NCBI RefSeq assembly: GCF_000496755.2
Contig: NZ_AYKS02000079.1
Location: forward strand, 50,308 to 114,307
Direction of reading: 5' to 3'
DNA length: 64,000 nt
DNA from: Serratia sp. DD3
GTDB taxonomy: Bacteria > Pseudomonadota > Gammaproteobacteria > Enterobacterales > Enterobacteriaceae
This document shows positions 1 to 9,721 of this stretch, in pieces; positions within the stretch are counted from its first letter, which is position 1, and each line of letters starts with the position of its first letter. The notes beneath the pieces are model-generated. The model had not been told where the DNA came from. It was given only the letters and a program-made list of their open reading frames with translations, and did not search any database. The position numbers and the translations under genes are program-made.

Positions 1-1180
1 GGGAGATCTGCGTGCTTGGTGGGGCCTGAAGGACAAACTGGATCACCGGACTAAACAGTTGTTGCTCGATAATGATAGCCACGACAGTGAAAAAGACCGT
101 CAGCAGGGCGGTGAAAGGCAAGGCTTCTTGAAACGCTTTGCCAATGTCATGTTCATCGGTGACGCCACAGAATGAAGTGACCAGAATAATAACCGACAGG
201 CCAATCAAACCAACCTCGGCTAAGTGGAAAGCGAGAGCCACTACCAACCATACGCCAACCAATGCCTGTATCACTAGTTTGACTTTATCCTGACGGTTAC
301 GCTTGGCGCTTGCCTTACGATCGAACTCTTTGAGCACTTCACGCACCGGTTCTGGTAGTTTGGTTCCGTAATCAAACAACCGAAAACGCTCAACCAAAAG
401 ACAAACCAGTAGCCCACAAACGAAGACTGGCAGCGTTACGGGGGTCATGTGTAGAAAAAATTCGACAAATCCCCAGCCTGCGTTTTTGGCGATGATCAGG
501 TTTTGCGGCTCCCCGACCATGGTCATTACGCCGCCGAGTGCGGTCCCTATGCCAGCATGCATCAGCAGGCTGCGCAAGAAACTGCGGAATTGTTCCATGA
601 TTTGCTGGTGTTCAGGATTATCAATGAGGCTGTCATCAGCAATTTGCGAATTATTATCTGCTTGTTTAGCCACCACATTGTAATAGATAGCATAAAAACC
701 GGTACCGACACTGATAACCACGGCTATCACCGTCAGAGCATCCAGAAAGGCGGAAAGGAAGGCAGCAGCACCACAGAAGGCGAGAGAAAGCAGCATTTTT
801 GAGCGGATACTAAGCAACAGCTTGGTAAAAAGAAATAGCAGCAATTGCTTCATAAAATAGATGCCAGCGACCATGAATATCAGCAGCAGCAGCACTTCAA
901 GATTATTGGCAATTTCCTCGCCGATATGTGCCGGGCTAGTCATGCCGATCAAGGTGGCCTCAATAGCCAATAATCCACCGGGTTGTAGTGGGTAGCATTT
1001 TAATGCCATCGCTAAGGTGAAGATAAACTGCACCACCAGCAACCAACCTGCCACGAAGGGACTGACCAGAAAAAAGACCAGCGGATTGAGCAGCAGAAAA
1101 CTTATGATCACCCATTTATACCAGTCGGGAGAATCCCCGAGAAAATTTTTCATCAATGCGGAACGAATTGTTATAGTCAT
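1..1180 (-). CDS. nhaB: Na+/H+ antiporter NhaB (partial, C-terminus outside window)
   Basis: Electroneutral inner-membrane sodium/proton antiporter used in pH and sodium homeostasis. The minus-strand reading frame is open from an ATG at 1180 to the left edge, giving about 393 N-terminal residues of a protein usually a little over 510 long. It starts [20 protein letters not shown] and shows many hydrophobic segments with NhaB-type stretches such as [16 protein letters not shown] and [18 protein letters not shown]. It is divergent from fadR, as in E. coli. The gene runs off the window, so nothing can be said about its end. Confidence 0.95.
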   Translation of the reverse strand, partial: MTITIRSALMKNFLGDSPDWYKWVIISFLLLNPLVFFLVSPFVAGWLLVVQFIFTLAMALKCYPLQPGGLLAIEATLIGMTSPAHIGEEIANNLEVLLLLIFMVAGIYFMKQLLLFLFTKLLLSIRSKMLLSLAFCGAAAFLSAFLDALTVIAVVISVGTGFYAIYYNVVAKQADNNSQIADDSLIDNPEHQQIMEQFRSFLRSLLMHAGIGTALGGVMTMVGEPQNLIIAKNAGWGFVEFFLHMTPVTLPVFVCGLLVCLLVERFRLFDYGTKLPEPVREVLKEFDRKASAKRNRQDKVKLVIQALVGVWLVVALAFHLAEVGLIGLSVIILVTSFCGVTDEHDIGKAFQEALPFTALLTVFFTVVAIIIEQQLFSPVIQFVLQAPPSTQIS

Positions 1181-1380
1181 GTTATTTCGAGAAGCCTTAA
1201 AATGAGTGCGCACGAGGTCGAGCTTACCTAACTCAGTGTTTCAGGTAAATATATACCCGTCACCATTTAACTTATCTTGCCTTTCGTCTGCTTGCATAGC
1301 ATCGAATAGAAGTGGTTTTTTGTCGGATTATGCACACTTTCGTTTATTGCCTTTTACTCATACTATGTGATGCCATAGTG

Positions 1381-1397
1381 ATCTGGTATGATCAGAC
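1381..1397. promoter_or_regulatory. Candidate FadR operator upstream of fadR
   Basis: The 17-base stretch ATCTGGTATGATCAGAC is an imperfect palindrome close to the FadR operator core TGGTnnGACCA as I know it from E. coli fad and fab promoters. It lies 40 bases before the fadR start codon and about 200 bases from nhaB. The match is seen directly; binding and autoregulation are inferred. Confidence 0.5.
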
Positions 1398-1436
1398 GAT
1401 TACAATTATTGATGATCATCGCCACGGACATTACAC

Positions 1437-2159
1437 ATGGTTATAAAGGCCCAGAGCCCTGCCGGTTTTGCGGAAGAATATCTTATTGAAAGTATTTGGA
1501 ATAATCGTTTCCCGCCCGGCTCTATCTTGCCTGCAGAGCGTGAGCTTTCAGAGTTGATTGGCGTTACGCGCACCACTTTACGTGAGGTATTACAGCGATT
1601 GGCCCGCGATGGCTGGTTGACCATTCAACATGGTAAGCCCACCAAAGTGAACAATTTTTGGGAAACTTCAGGTCTTAATATCTTAGAGACGCTGGCACGT
1701 CTTGATCATAATAGCGTGCCACAGTTGATTGATAATTTGCTGGCGGTACGTACCAATATCGCGTCTATTTTTATCCGCGCCGCTGTGCGCAACCATCCAG
1801 AGCAGGCGCTAGAAATATTAGCTAAAGCCACACAGGCTGATGAGCAGACTGATGCCTTCGATCAGCTTGATTATGAAGTATTTCGTGGCCTGGCGTTCGC
1901 CTCAGGTAATCCGATTTATGGCTTGATCATTAACGGCTTGAAAGGGCTCTATATCCGGGTTGGGCGATATTATTTTTCAAATCCAGAAGCACGTCAGTTG
2001 GCACTCAGCTTTTACAATAAATTGTCGAGCCTGTGCCATGAGAAAATGTACGACCAAGTGATGGATTGTGTCCGTAATTACGGTAAAGAGAGTGGGGCTA
2101 TCTGGCAGAGTATGCAAGGTACCATGCCAAGTGATCTTGCCGAAGCACATCGTAGATAG
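1437..2159 (+). CDS. fadR: Fatty acid metabolism regulator FadR
   Basis: GntR-family regulator that represses fatty acid degradation genes and activates unsaturated fatty acid synthesis; long-chain acyl-CoA releases it from DNA. The 240-residue length matches the family. The N-terminal winged helix (about residues 10-72) has the DNA-contacting residues R35, T44, R45, T47, R49 and H65 of the E. coli protein at the same positions. The all-helical acyl-CoA domain follows. It is divergent from nhaB and convergent with ycgB. A candidate FadR operator just upstream suggests self-control. Confidence 0.97.
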   Translation: MVIKAQSPAGFAEEYLIESIWNNRFPPGSILPAERELSELIGVTRTTLREVLQRLARDGWLTIQHGKPTKVNNFWETSGLNILETLARLDHNSVPQLIDNLLAVRTNIASIFIRAAVRNHPEQALEILAKATQADEQTDAFDQLDYEVFRGLAFASGNPIYGLIINGLKGLYIRVGRYYFSNPEARQLALSFYNKLSSLCHEKMYDQVMDCVRNYGKESGAIWQSMQGTMPSDLAEAHRR

Positions 2160-2170
2160 GTCTCCATGAG

Positions 2171-2203
2171 ATTCAAGCTGCAGAAGAGCCCTGCAGCTTG
2201 AAT
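2171..2203. terminator. Bidirectional hairpin between fadR and ycgB
   Basis: A perfect 13-bp stem (attcaagctgcag paired with ctgcagcttgaat, 7-base loop) lies between the convergent stops of fadR and ycgB. There is no strong T run, so its terminator role is inferred from position. Confidence 0.5.
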
Positions 2204-2222
2204 GAACTGAAGCGGATTGAGG

Positions 2223-3758
2223 CTATAATTGGGTTGGCCTTGGTGGGCAACGGTCAAGCAACTCTATACTGCCATCTTCATTTTGTTGTTCCAGGATAAT
2301 ATCGAATCCCCACAATCGGTGCAGGTGTTTCATCACATCTTTGCGGCTTTTGTCTAATGGTGCTCTGTCTTGCGGAACATGACGTAATGTCAAAGAGCGA
2401 TCACCGCGCAGGTCAACATTCCAGACCTGGATATTAGGCTCGTGATTACTGAGGTTATATTGTGCTGACAGCGCTTGGCGAATCGCACGGTAGCCTTCCT
2501 CGTTGTGGATCGCCGAAATTTCCAGATAATTGTTGTGATCGTCATCCAATACGCTAAATAGGCGGAAGTCGCGCATCAGCTTAGGCGACAGGAACTGGCT
2601 GATAAAACTCTCATCCTTAAAGTCACGCATGGCGAAATGTAAGGTATCCAGCCAGTCTTTACCGGCAATATCTGGGAACCAGTAGCGGTCCTCTTCGGTG
2701 GGAAACTGACAGATACGCTTAATGTCCTGATACATGGCAAAGCCTAATGCATAAGGGTTAATCCCATTATAATAGGGGCTATTGTAGGCCGGTTGATAGA
2801 CCACGTTAGTATGGCTGTGTAAAAACTCCAGCATAAAGCGATCCGTTACCCGCCCTTCATCGTAGAGATGGTTCAGGATGGTGTAGTGCCAAAAGGTTGC
2901 CCACCCTTCATTCATGACCTGAGTCTGTTTTTGTGGATAGAAGTATTGGCTTACTTTACGCACAATGCGCAAAATTTCCCGTTGCCATGGCTCCAGTAAC
3001 GGCGCATTTTTCTCCATAAAATAGAGAATATTTTCCTGCGGTTCGCGGGGGAAACGCAATGCTTGCCCCGGCGACTCTTCGCGCGCGATACGTGGCAAGG
3101 TTTTCCACAGAGAATTTACCTGGCTCTGCAGATACTCTTCACGCACTTTCTGACGTGCTTTCTCTTCCACCAGTGAGATTTTTTGTGGTCGTTTATAGCG
3201 ATCAACACCGTAGTTCATCAAGGCATGGCAGGAATCGAGCAGTTTTTCCACTTCTTCCACACCATAACGCTCCTCACACTGACTGATGTAATGGCGTGCA
3301 AACAACAGATAATCGACAATCGAACTGGCATCCGTCCAACTGCGGAACAGATAATTATTTTTGAAAAACGAGTTATGCCCATAGCAAGCATGCGCCATCA
3401 CCAGAGCTTGCATGGTGATGGTGTTTTCTTCCATCAGATAAGCGATACAAGGGTTGGAATTGATAACGATCTCGTAGGCCAGGCCTTGCTGACCATGCTT
3501 ATAACGCTGCTCAGTTTCAATGAATTTTTTGCCGAATGACCAGTGCGTATAGTTAATCGGCATCCCGACGCTGGAATAGGCATCCATCATCTGTTCGGAG
3601 GTAATCACCTCGATCTGGTGTGGATAGGTGTCGAGCCGGTAATGCTTGGCGACACGATCAATCTGTTCCAGATAAACTCGCAGCAGGTCGAACGTCCAGT
3701 CCGGTCCATCGCTCAGACGTTTATCTGCCTTCACTTTTTTATGTGTCGAAGTAGTCAT
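2223..3758 (-). CDS. ycgB: SpoVR family protein YcgB
   Basis: Member of the widespread SpoVR family, named after a Bacillus cortex-formation protein. In enterobacteria, ycgB is a stress/stationary-phase gene whose product works with the YeaG kinase/YeaH pair encoded about 4 kb away; the biochemical activity is not settled. The 511 residues match the E. coli length of about 510 and are colinear from the N-terminal DWTFDLLRVYLEQIDRVAKH segment to the end. The C-terminus carries the family LRHVPQDRAPLD region. It is convergent with fadR. No frameshift is seen. Confidence 0.93.
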   Translation of the reverse strand: MTTSTHKKVKADKRLSDGPDWTFDLLRVYLEQIDRVAKHYRLDTYPHQIEVITSEQMMDAYSSVGMPINYTHWSFGKKFIETEQRYKHGQQGLAYEIVINSNPCIAYLMEENTITMQALVMAHACYGHNSFFKNNYLFRSWTDASSIVDYLLFARHYISQCEERYGVEEVEKLLDSCHALMNYGVDRYKRPQKISLVEEKARQKVREEYLQSQVNSLWKTLPRIAREESPGQALRFPREPQENILYFMEKNAPLLEPWQREILRIVRKVSQYFYPQKQTQVMNEGWATFWHYTILNHLYDEGRVTDRFMLEFLHSHTNVVYQPAYNSPYYNGINPYALGFAMYQDIKRICQFPTEEDRYWFPDIAGKDWLDTLHFAMRDFKDESFISQFLSPKLMRDFRLFSVLDDDHNNYLEISAIHNEEGYRAIRQALSAQYNLSNHEPNIQVWNVDLRGDRSLTLRHVPQDRAPLDKSRKDVMKHLHRLWGFDIILEQQNEDGSIELLDRCPPRPTQL

Positions 3759-4006
3759 CAGCGCACCCTCGTTATTAACAGATCCCGCTCATTTGGCAGA
3801 CCCTTTTACAATGATAGTCTAAGTCACAATAAATCGTTTGAAATCATCTGTGATTGATAAACATGAGGTAATTTAGGTATTAGACTTATCCAAGTTGCAG
3901 CTGCTGTCACTTAAAGAGGGACTGAAACCACTTATTGTGAGTATTATCAGTATGGTTGACTCATTTTGCCGAGTTGACTATCACTGAATTAATTCTTCAC
4001 CATGGC
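3759..4006. other. ycgB-dadA intergenic region with candidate dadA promoter
   Basis: This gap holds no gene. At 3956-3984 TTGACT is followed after 17 bases by TATCAC, a plausible -35/-10 pair for dadA. A weak CRP-like sequence (TGTGA-6-TCAGT) lies at 3936-3951. If this is the promoter, the ERIC element at 4007-4133 would be transcribed as part of the dadA leader. All assignments here are by eye. Confidence 0.3.
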
Positions 4007-4133
4007 TATACCCAGAATTATTCGGATTGCTTGTAGGCAGCCAGCGAAGGAATCCCCAGGAGCATAGCTGACTATGTGACTGGGGTGATAGAGCGCAGCT
4101 AACACCCAAGCAGCTTGAAGAATGAAGAGGATA
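4007..4133. repeat. ERIC element upstream of dadA
   Basis: A 127-bp intergenic palindromic repeat beginning TATACCCAGAATTATTC and containing the ERIC core ATCCCCAGGAGCATAG ... CTATGTGACTGGGGTGA. Its length is exactly the canonical ERIC length. It ends 34 bases before the dadA start codon. Confidence 0.9.
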
Positions 4134-4167
4134 ATTATGCTGGGTGAAAGCCATGCAGGGGTGAGAG

Positions 4168-5427
4168 ATGCGAGTGCTAATTTTAGGCAGTGGTGTGGTG
4201 GGGGTGAGTAGCGCTTGGTACTTGGCAAAAGCCGGTCATCAAGTGACGGTGATCGATCGTCAACCTGGGCCAGCACTTGAGACCAGTGCGGCGAATGCCG
4301 GGCAGATTTCCCCTGGCTATGCAGCTCCCTGGGCCGCACCGGGTGTGCCATTAAAGGCGATTAAATGGATGTTCCAGCGGCATGCTCCGTTGGCTATTCA
4401 TCTTGATGGCAGTTGTTTTCAACTGCATTGGATGTGGCAGATGTTGAAAAATTGCGACATCAGTCACTATAAGACCAATAAAAGCCGCATGGTGCGGTTG
4501 GCGGAATATAGCCGTGATTGCCTTAAACTGCTGCGTCAGGAGACCGGGATCCAGTATGAAGGTCGTCAAAAAGGCACATTACAACTGTTCCGCTCTCAAC
4601 AGCAGTTCGATAACGCCAGCAAAGATATCGTGGTGTTGGAAGGGGCTGGTGTTCCTTACCAGTTATTGTCTGCCAATCAATTGTCCACCGTTGAACCGGC
4701 ATTGGCTCAGGTGGCTCACAAATTAGTGGGCGGCTTACAGTTGCCCAATGATGAAACGGGAGATTGCCAGCTGTTTAGCCAGCGATTGGCAGAAATGGCA
4801 AAATTGGCGGGGGTTAATTTCTTTTTCAATCAAACGATTGATCGTTTATTGGTGGAGGGAGATAAAGTCATCGGGGTGCAATGTGGTCGTGATCTGATAA
4901 AAGCAGATTGCTATGTCATGGCGCTAGGGGCTTATTCGACGGCATTGCTGGGTGATTGGTTTCCGATACCGGTCTATCCTCTGAAGGGCTATTCGTTAAC
5001 CATTCCGATTGCAGATGAAATGGCTGCACCCATTTCAACCGTGCTGGATGAAACCTATAAAATCGCCATTACGCGGTTTGACCAACGTATTCGTGTGGGA
5101 GGCATGGCGGAGATTGTCGGTTTTAATAGCCAGCTAGAACAGAAACGACGAGCAACGTTGGAGATGGTGGTGCGTGACCTTTATCCTCATGGGGGGCGAA
5201 TTGAGCAAGCCTCGTTCTGGACAGGATTGCGGCCGATGACCCCTGATGGCACGCCGATCGTTGGCAAAACGCCCCTGAAAAATCTCTATCTGAATACCGG
5301 GCATGGTACCTTGGGCTGGACCATGGCTTGTGGTTCCGGGCAACTGCTGGCGGATCTGGTTTCTGGTATTACACCCGCGATAGCCTCTGACGATTTGGCG
5401 GTGGGGCGCTATACTAGCGCTGTTTAA
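4168..5427 (+). CDS. dadA: D-amino acid dehydrogenase DadA
   Basis: FAD-dependent, membrane-associated dehydrogenase that oxidises D-alanine and other D-amino acids to keto acids, feeding electrons to the respiratory chain. The N-terminal dinucleotide motif [19 protein letters not shown] (residues 4-22) and the C-terminal [18 protein letters not shown] region are family hallmarks. The ATG at 4168 has a good upstream site (GGGGTGAGAG). At 419 residues it is about 13 shorter than E. coli DadA, losing only the tail. The usual partner, catabolic alanine racemase dadX, does not follow; an ERIC element does. Confidence 0.94.
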   Translation: MRVLILGSGVVGVSSAWYLAKAGHQVTVIDRQPGPALETSAANAGQISPGYAAPWAAPGVPLKAIKWMFQRHAPLAIHLDGSCFQLHWMWQMLKNCDISHYKTNKSRMVRLAEYSRDCLKLLRQETGIQYEGRQKGTLQLFRSQQQFDNASKDIVVLEGAGVPYQLLSANQLSTVEPALAQVAHKLVGGLQLPNDETGDCQLFSQRLAEMAKLAGVNFFFNQTIDRLLVEGDKVIGVQCGRDLIKADCYVMALGAYSTALLGDWFPIPVYPLKGYSLTIPIADEMAAPISTVLDETYKIAITRFDQRIRVGGMAEIVGFNSQLEQKRRATLEMVVRDLYPHGGRIEQASFWTGLRPMTPDGTPIVGKTPLKNLYLNTGHGTLGWTMACGSGQLLADLVSGITPAIASDDLAVGRYTSAV

Positions 5428-5485
5428 GCTACAGCATCACCTTAACTGATACTCGCCAGTTTTCTACAAAACCGCCTTACGCTGA

Positions 5486-5686
5486 TATACCCAAGTTCAA
5501 TGGAGTTGCAGGTAGGCGGCAAGCGAGTGACAAATCGGTCAGGAACCGATTTGAACAGCACTAGTGCTGGCCCGCAGGGTGAACCTCATGGATGAGGTTC
5601 ATAACTCCCTAGGAGCATAGATAACTATGTGACTAGGGTGAAAGAGCGTAGCCAACACCGCTGCGGCTTCATTGGTGACGGGTATA
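5486..5686. repeat. ERIC element with about 74-bp internal insertion
   Basis: The left part (TATACCCAAGTTC ... GGCAAGCGAGTGA) and right part (CTCCCTAGGAGCATAG ... GACGGGTATA) match the other ERIC copies here. They are separated by about 74 extra bases (roughly 5530-5603) containing short inverted repeats such as AAATCGGT/ACCGATTT and AACCTCAT/ATGAGGTT. The right end overlaps the 3' end of the exonuclease gene at 5669-5686. Confidence 0.85.
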
Positions 5687-6220
5687 AAGTGCGGAGATGG
5701 CATCAGCCACATAACGTGCCTGATGTTTGGCATCATCCAACGCCCGGTGCGGCGTGCCTTCAAATGCCCGCTGTTTTTTGGGGTTGAAGCCATTTAACTC
5801 GGCCAAGGTGATAATGGTGCGGACATCTTGTGTATCCCAGAACTTCCACGGGCAGGGCATGCCCAGTTGCTTGAAAGCATGTTCCAAAATAACGCAATCA
5901 AACTCTTTACCGTTGCCCCACACTTTCACGGTATCCGTACTGTTTATATGAATAAAACGACTCAGGCCGGTTAATACGCGTTTCAGGCTTTCTGTACCGC
6001 CAAAAGCTAATTTGCGTGCCTCATCTGATTGTTTTGCCCACCAAGCGACGATTTCCAGACTGATGGTTCGCCCGGGTTGCTCTTGCTGACAGTTGACCGC
6101 AACATCAAATTCTGCGCCTAGTTCGCCAGTTTTGGGGTCAAAGAACACGGCGGCAACAGCCAGGATCACTGCGCTGGGGGTGATATCCAGGGTTTCAATA
6201 TCTAACATCAGGTGGTGCAT
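5669..6220 (-). CDS. DEDDh 3'-5' exonuclease (DexA/Rv2179c-like)
   Basis: Predicted 3'-5' exonuclease of the DnaQ/RNase T superfamily, closest by eye to the phage-type 3'-5' exoribonuclease branch (DexA, Rv2179c). The metal-binding residues are visible: D7 and E9 in MLDIETLD, D108 in VWGNGKEFD, and H158 and D163 in PHRALDDAKHQARY. I chose the ATG at 6220, preceded by GAGGAAA, over an upstream in-frame start at 6298; this gives 183 residues. The last five codons and the stop lie inside an ERIC repeat, so the native C-terminus may have been replaced. RNA versus DNA substrate is not determined by sequence. Confidence 0.85.
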   Translation of the reverse strand: MHHLMLDIETLDITPSAVILAVAAVFFDPKTGELGAEFDVAVNCQQEQPGRTISLEIVAWWAKQSDEARKLAFGGTESLKRVLTGLSRFIHINSTDTVKVWGNGKEFDCVILEHAFKQLGMPCPWKFWDTQDVRTIITLAELNGFNPKKQRAFEGTPHRALDDAKHQARYVADAISALYTRHQ

Positions 6221-6332
6221 GCGGGTTTCCTCGGCGTGGTATTGCGCTGATGGTACACCATTATCAATAAACAGGCAGGGGAGAGTTGCTCGGAGCACGG
6301 GCGTGTATAGCTTGCCGTTTAATAAAAGATCT

Positions 6333-6362
6333 CACACAGCCAGTCAATTGACTGGCTGTGTG
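6333..6362. terminator. Perfect 30-bp palindrome downstream of yeaH
   Basis: CACACAGCCAGTCAA is followed directly by its exact reverse complement, a 15-bp stem with no spacer. It starts 14 bases beyond the yeaH stop. On the minus strand it is followed by ATCTTTTATT, fitting a terminator for yeaG-yeaH. Confidence 0.75.
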
Positions 6363-6375
6363 GGTCGTCATAACA

Positions 6376-7647
6376 CTATACGGTTTGCTTCTGGAACAGC
6401 TCCCTAAATACAGGGTAAATATCCTCCGGCTCACGTATTGGCTGCATGGCGAAGTTTTTAAAGGTTGCTTGTAAATGTTCATACTCCCGCCACAGGGTCT
6501 GATGAGCACGGCGGGTGATTTCGATATAACAATAGTAACGTACCATCGGCAACGTATTTTTTGCCAACAACTCGTAACACAGAGGCGAATCATCAGCCCA
6601 GTTATCGCCATCTGAAGCTTGAGCGGCATAAATATTCCATTGAGCAGGGTCGTAGCGCTCTTCTATCACTTCGTTCATTAACTTCAGTGCACTGGAAACG
6701 ATAGTGCCGCCAGTTTCCTGCGAATAGAAGAACTCTTGCTCGTCCACTTCTTTGGCCTGCGTATGGTGGCGAATGTATACCACCTCGACATTTTTATAGG
6801 TTCTGCTGAGGAAGAGATACAGCAGAATATAAAAACGTTTGGCCATATCTTTGGTTGGCTGATCCATTGAACCAGAGACATCCATCAGGCAGAACATCAC
6901 CGCCTGACTGGAAGGTTCAGGGCGGCGCTCATAGTTTTTATAGCGTAGGTCGAAAGTATCAATAAATGGCACACTTTCAATTTTTTTACGCAGCTCAGCA
7001 ATCTCCTTACGCAGGCGTTCCTCTTCCAGCAATTGAGCAGGTTCACTGTTTTCCAACAGGCTGAGACTATTTTCCAGTTCATGCAAAGCACGCCGTTTAC
7101 CTGCCGTCATAGCAGTACGTCGTGCCAATGAGTTTTGCAACGAGCGCACCACACTGATATTGGCAGGCACGCCGTTTGCCGTGTAACCAGCACGATGGGT
7201 TTTGAACTCGGTAAGCTGCTTATACTGATTCTTCTTCAGATTAGGCAACGCCAAGTCTTCAAACAGTAAATCGAGATATTCATCTTTGGAGATTTGGAAC
7301 ACAAATTCATCCTGGCCTTCACCATTCTGGCTGGCATCCCCTTGGCCACTTCCACCGCCGCCACCGCCACCTTGGGAGCGCTCAATACGGTCATTTTGCA
7401 CAAAATGGTCGTTGCCTGGATGAACACGCTGACGTTTACCGCCAGAGCCTTGATGAAACATGGGTTCGCTGATATCGCCGCTAGGAATCGACACGGATTC
7501 CCCACTGTCTACGTCGGTGACCGAACGTTTATTGATGGCTTCAGCTATCGACTGTTTGATTTGCGACTTATAGCGACGCAAGAAGCGCTGGCGGTTCACC
7601 ATGCTCTTGTTTTTGCCATTTAACCGTCGATCAATGAAATAGGCCAT
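6376..7647 (-). CDS. yeaH: UPF0229 / VWA-like protein YeaH
   Basis: Partner of the YeaG kinase in the nitrogen-starvation and stationary-phase response; DUF444 family with a von Willebrand A-like C-terminal half. The MIDAS-type motif MDVSGSMD is clear. A glycine-rich linker ([11 protein letters not shown]) separates the basic N-terminus from that domain. I chose the ATG at 7647, with GGGGGATGT just upstream, over an in-frame start at 7701; this gives 423 residues against 427 in E. coli. It lies 139 bases downstream of yeaG on the same strand and is presumably co-transcribed. Confidence 0.95.
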   Translation of the reverse strand: MAYFIDRRLNGKNKSMVNRQRFLRRYKSQIKQSIAEAINKRSVTDVDSGESVSIPSGDISEPMFHQGSGGKRQRVHPGNDHFVQNDRIERSQGGGGGGGSGQGDASQNGEGQDEFVFQISKDEYLDLLFEDLALPNLKKNQYKQLTEFKTHRAGYTANGVPANISVVRSLQNSLARRTAMTAGKRRALHELENSLSLLENSEPAQLLEEERLRKEIAELRKKIESVPFIDTFDLRYKNYERRPEPSSQAVMFCLMDVSGSMDQPTKDMAKRFYILLYLFLSRTYKNVEVVYIRHHTQAKEVDEQEFFYSQETGGTIVSSALKLMNEVIEERYDPAQWNIYAAQASDGDNWADDSPLCYELLAKNTLPMVRYYCYIEITRRAHQTLWREYEHLQATFKNFAMQPIREPEDIYPVFRELFQKQTV

Positions 7648-7786
7648 ACATCCCCCAAACAACGTTGCCCGGCAAGCCATAAAGCATATATCCACGATCA
7701 TTCAAGTTTGGCGTAATGACTCGCCCCTCCTTGGGCGCACGCTGTCACTTGAAACCACTTAGGTATATGACGTCATGTAGCTTACA

Positions 7787-9721
7787 TCATGATGATTTTC
7801 TGACCCGCAGATACCATTCGCACAGCAGGCGAACCTGTTTACGGGTGTAGCCTTTCTCCATCATACGGTCGACAAAATCATCATGTTTTTTCTGCTCATC
7901 CGTTGAGGTTTTGGCATTGAAGGAAATAACGGGCAGTAACTCTTCCGTATTCGAGAACATTTTTTTCTCGATGACGGTGCGCAACTTCTCGTAACTGGTC
8001 CAGTTAGGATTGTGGCCGCTGTTATGAGCACGAGCCCGCAGGACAAAATTAACGATTTCATTGCGGAAATCTTTTGGATTACTGATACCTGCTGGTTTTT
8101 CAATTTTCTCCAGTTCGGCGTTTAAAGACTCGCGATCAAACAGTTGACCGGTATCGGGATCACGGTATTCCTGATCCTGGATCCAGAAATCGGCATAGGT
8201 CACGTAGCGATCAAAAATGTTTTGACCATATTCCGAGTAGGATTCCAGATAAGCTGTCTGGATCTCTTTACCGATAAACTCGGCATACTTCGGTATCAGG
8301 TAGCCTTTCAGGTGCTCCAGATATTTTTCTGCCTGTTCTTGCGGGAATTGTTCACGTTCAATTTGTCGCTCAAGCACGTAGAACAAATGTACTGGGTTTG
8401 CAGCCACCTCGGCATGATCAAAGTTGAAGACCCGAGACAGTATCTTGAAGGCAAAACGGGTTGAAAGACCATTCATGCCTTCATCAACCCCAGCATAGTC
8501 ACGATACTCTTGATATGACTTGGCTTTGGGATCGGTGTCTTTCAGGCTTTCACCGTCGTAGACACGCATCTTTGAGTGAATACTGGAGTTTTCTGGCTCT
8601 TTAAGACGTGACAATACGGTAAAGCGTGCCAGTGTCTCTAACGTACCAGGGGCGCAAGGGGCATGGGTTAGCTCACTGTGATCCAATAGTTTGTCGTAGA
8701 TTTTGATCTCTTCGGACACCCGCAGGCAGTAAGGGACCTTGACGATATAAACCCGGTCAAGGAAGGCCTCATTGTTTTTGTTGTTGCGGAAAGTGACCCA
8801 TTCTGACTCGTTAGAATGCGCCAGAATAATGCCGCTGAATGGCAGGGCAGAGATCCCCTCAGTACCGTTGTAGTTACCTTCCTGAGTGGCGGTCAGCAGA
8901 GGGTGCAGCACTTTGATCGGTGCCTTGAACATCTCGACAAATTCCATAATACCTTGGTTGGCACGACACAAGGCACCGGAATAGCCGTAGGCATCCGGAT
9001 CGTTCTGGGCATAGTTCTCCAACTTACGGATATCTACTTTACCTACCAAGGCAGAGATATCCTGGTTATTCTCATCACCGGGTTCAGTTTTGGCGATAGC
9101 TATCTGTTCCAGAATGGATGGACGAACCTTCACTACTTTGAATTTAGTGATGTCACCACCGAATTCATGCAGACGTTTGGCTGCCCATGGCGACATAATG
9201 CTGCCAAGATAACGCCGGGGAATATTGTATTCCTGCTCCAGAATAGTGGCGTCTTCCTGTGGGTTGAACAGGCATAATGGGTGATCGTTTACCGGGCTAC
9301 GTTCACCATTAGCACTCAGCGTGTAAATAGGGACACGTTGCATCAAGTCTTTTAGCCGTTCAGCAAGGGATGATTTACCACCACCTACTGGGCCCAACAG
9401 ATAAAGGATCTGTTTCTTCTCCTCAAGTCCTTGCGCGGCGTGTTTCAAGTAAGAAACTATCTGCTCGATAGCTTCCTCCATGCCGTAGAATTCCTCGAAT
9501 GCAGGATAACGTGCGATGACCCGGTTGGAAAACAGGCGTGACATGCGCGATTCAAGCGCGGTATCCACCATGACTGGTTCACCGATAGCCATCAACAGCC
9601 GTTCTGCTGCATTGGCATATGCACTGCGATCTTGCCGGCAAATGGTAAGAAATTCCTGCAGTGTGAACTCTTCGTCCTTGGCTGCTTCGTAGCGCTGACG
9701 ATAGTGGTCAAATATGTTCAT
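7787..9721 (-). CDS. yeaG: PrkA-family serine protein kinase YeaG
   Basis: AAA+-fold serine kinase of the PrkA family, involved in nitrogen-starvation and stationary-phase survival with YeaH and YcgB. The 644 residues match E. coli exactly. A P-loop GPVGGGKSS is at residues 110-118, and the N-terminal PrkA AAA region and the C-terminal kinase-like region are both present without interruption. The gene heads the yeaG-yeaH unit. A near-consensus sigma-54 promoter lies about 95 bases upstream, in agreement with known NtrC/sigma-54 control of yeaGH in E. coli. Confidence 0.97.
   Translation of the reverse strand: MNIFDHYRQRYEAAKDEEFTLQEFLTICRQDRSAYANAAERLLMAIGEPVMVDTALESRMSRLFSNRVIARYPAFEEFYGMEEAIEQIVSYLKHAAQGLEEKKQILYLLGPVGGGKSSLAERLKDLMQRVPIYTLSANGERSPVNDHPLCLFNPQEDATILEQEYNIPRRYLGSIMSPWAAKRLHEFGGDITKFKVVKVRPSILEQIAIAKTEPGDENNQDISALVGKVDIRKLENYAQNDPDAYGYSGALCRANQGIMEFVEMFKAPIKVLHPLLTATQEGNYNGTEGISALPFSGIILAHSNESEWVTFRNNKNNEAFLDRVYIVKVPYCLRVSEEIKIYDKLLDHSELTHAPCAPGTLETLARFTVLSRLKEPENSSIHSKMRVYDGESLKDTDPKAKSYQEYRDYAGVDEGMNGLSTRFAFKILSRVFNFDHAEVAANPVHLFYVLERQIEREQFPQEQAEKYLEHLKGYLIPKYAEFIGKEIQTAYLESYSEYGQNIFDRYVTYADFWIQDQEYRDPDTGQLFDRESLNAELEKIEKPAGISNPKDFRNEIVNFVLRARAHNSGHNPNWTSYEKLRTVIEKKMFSNTEELLPVISFNAKTSTDEQKKHDDFVDRMMEKGYTRKQVRLLCEWYLRVRKSS

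Noticed and set aside
8816..9277. 153-codon plus-strand frame inside yeaG
   Set aside because: Antisense shadow of the 644-residue YeaG kinase; no ribosome-binding site or family match.
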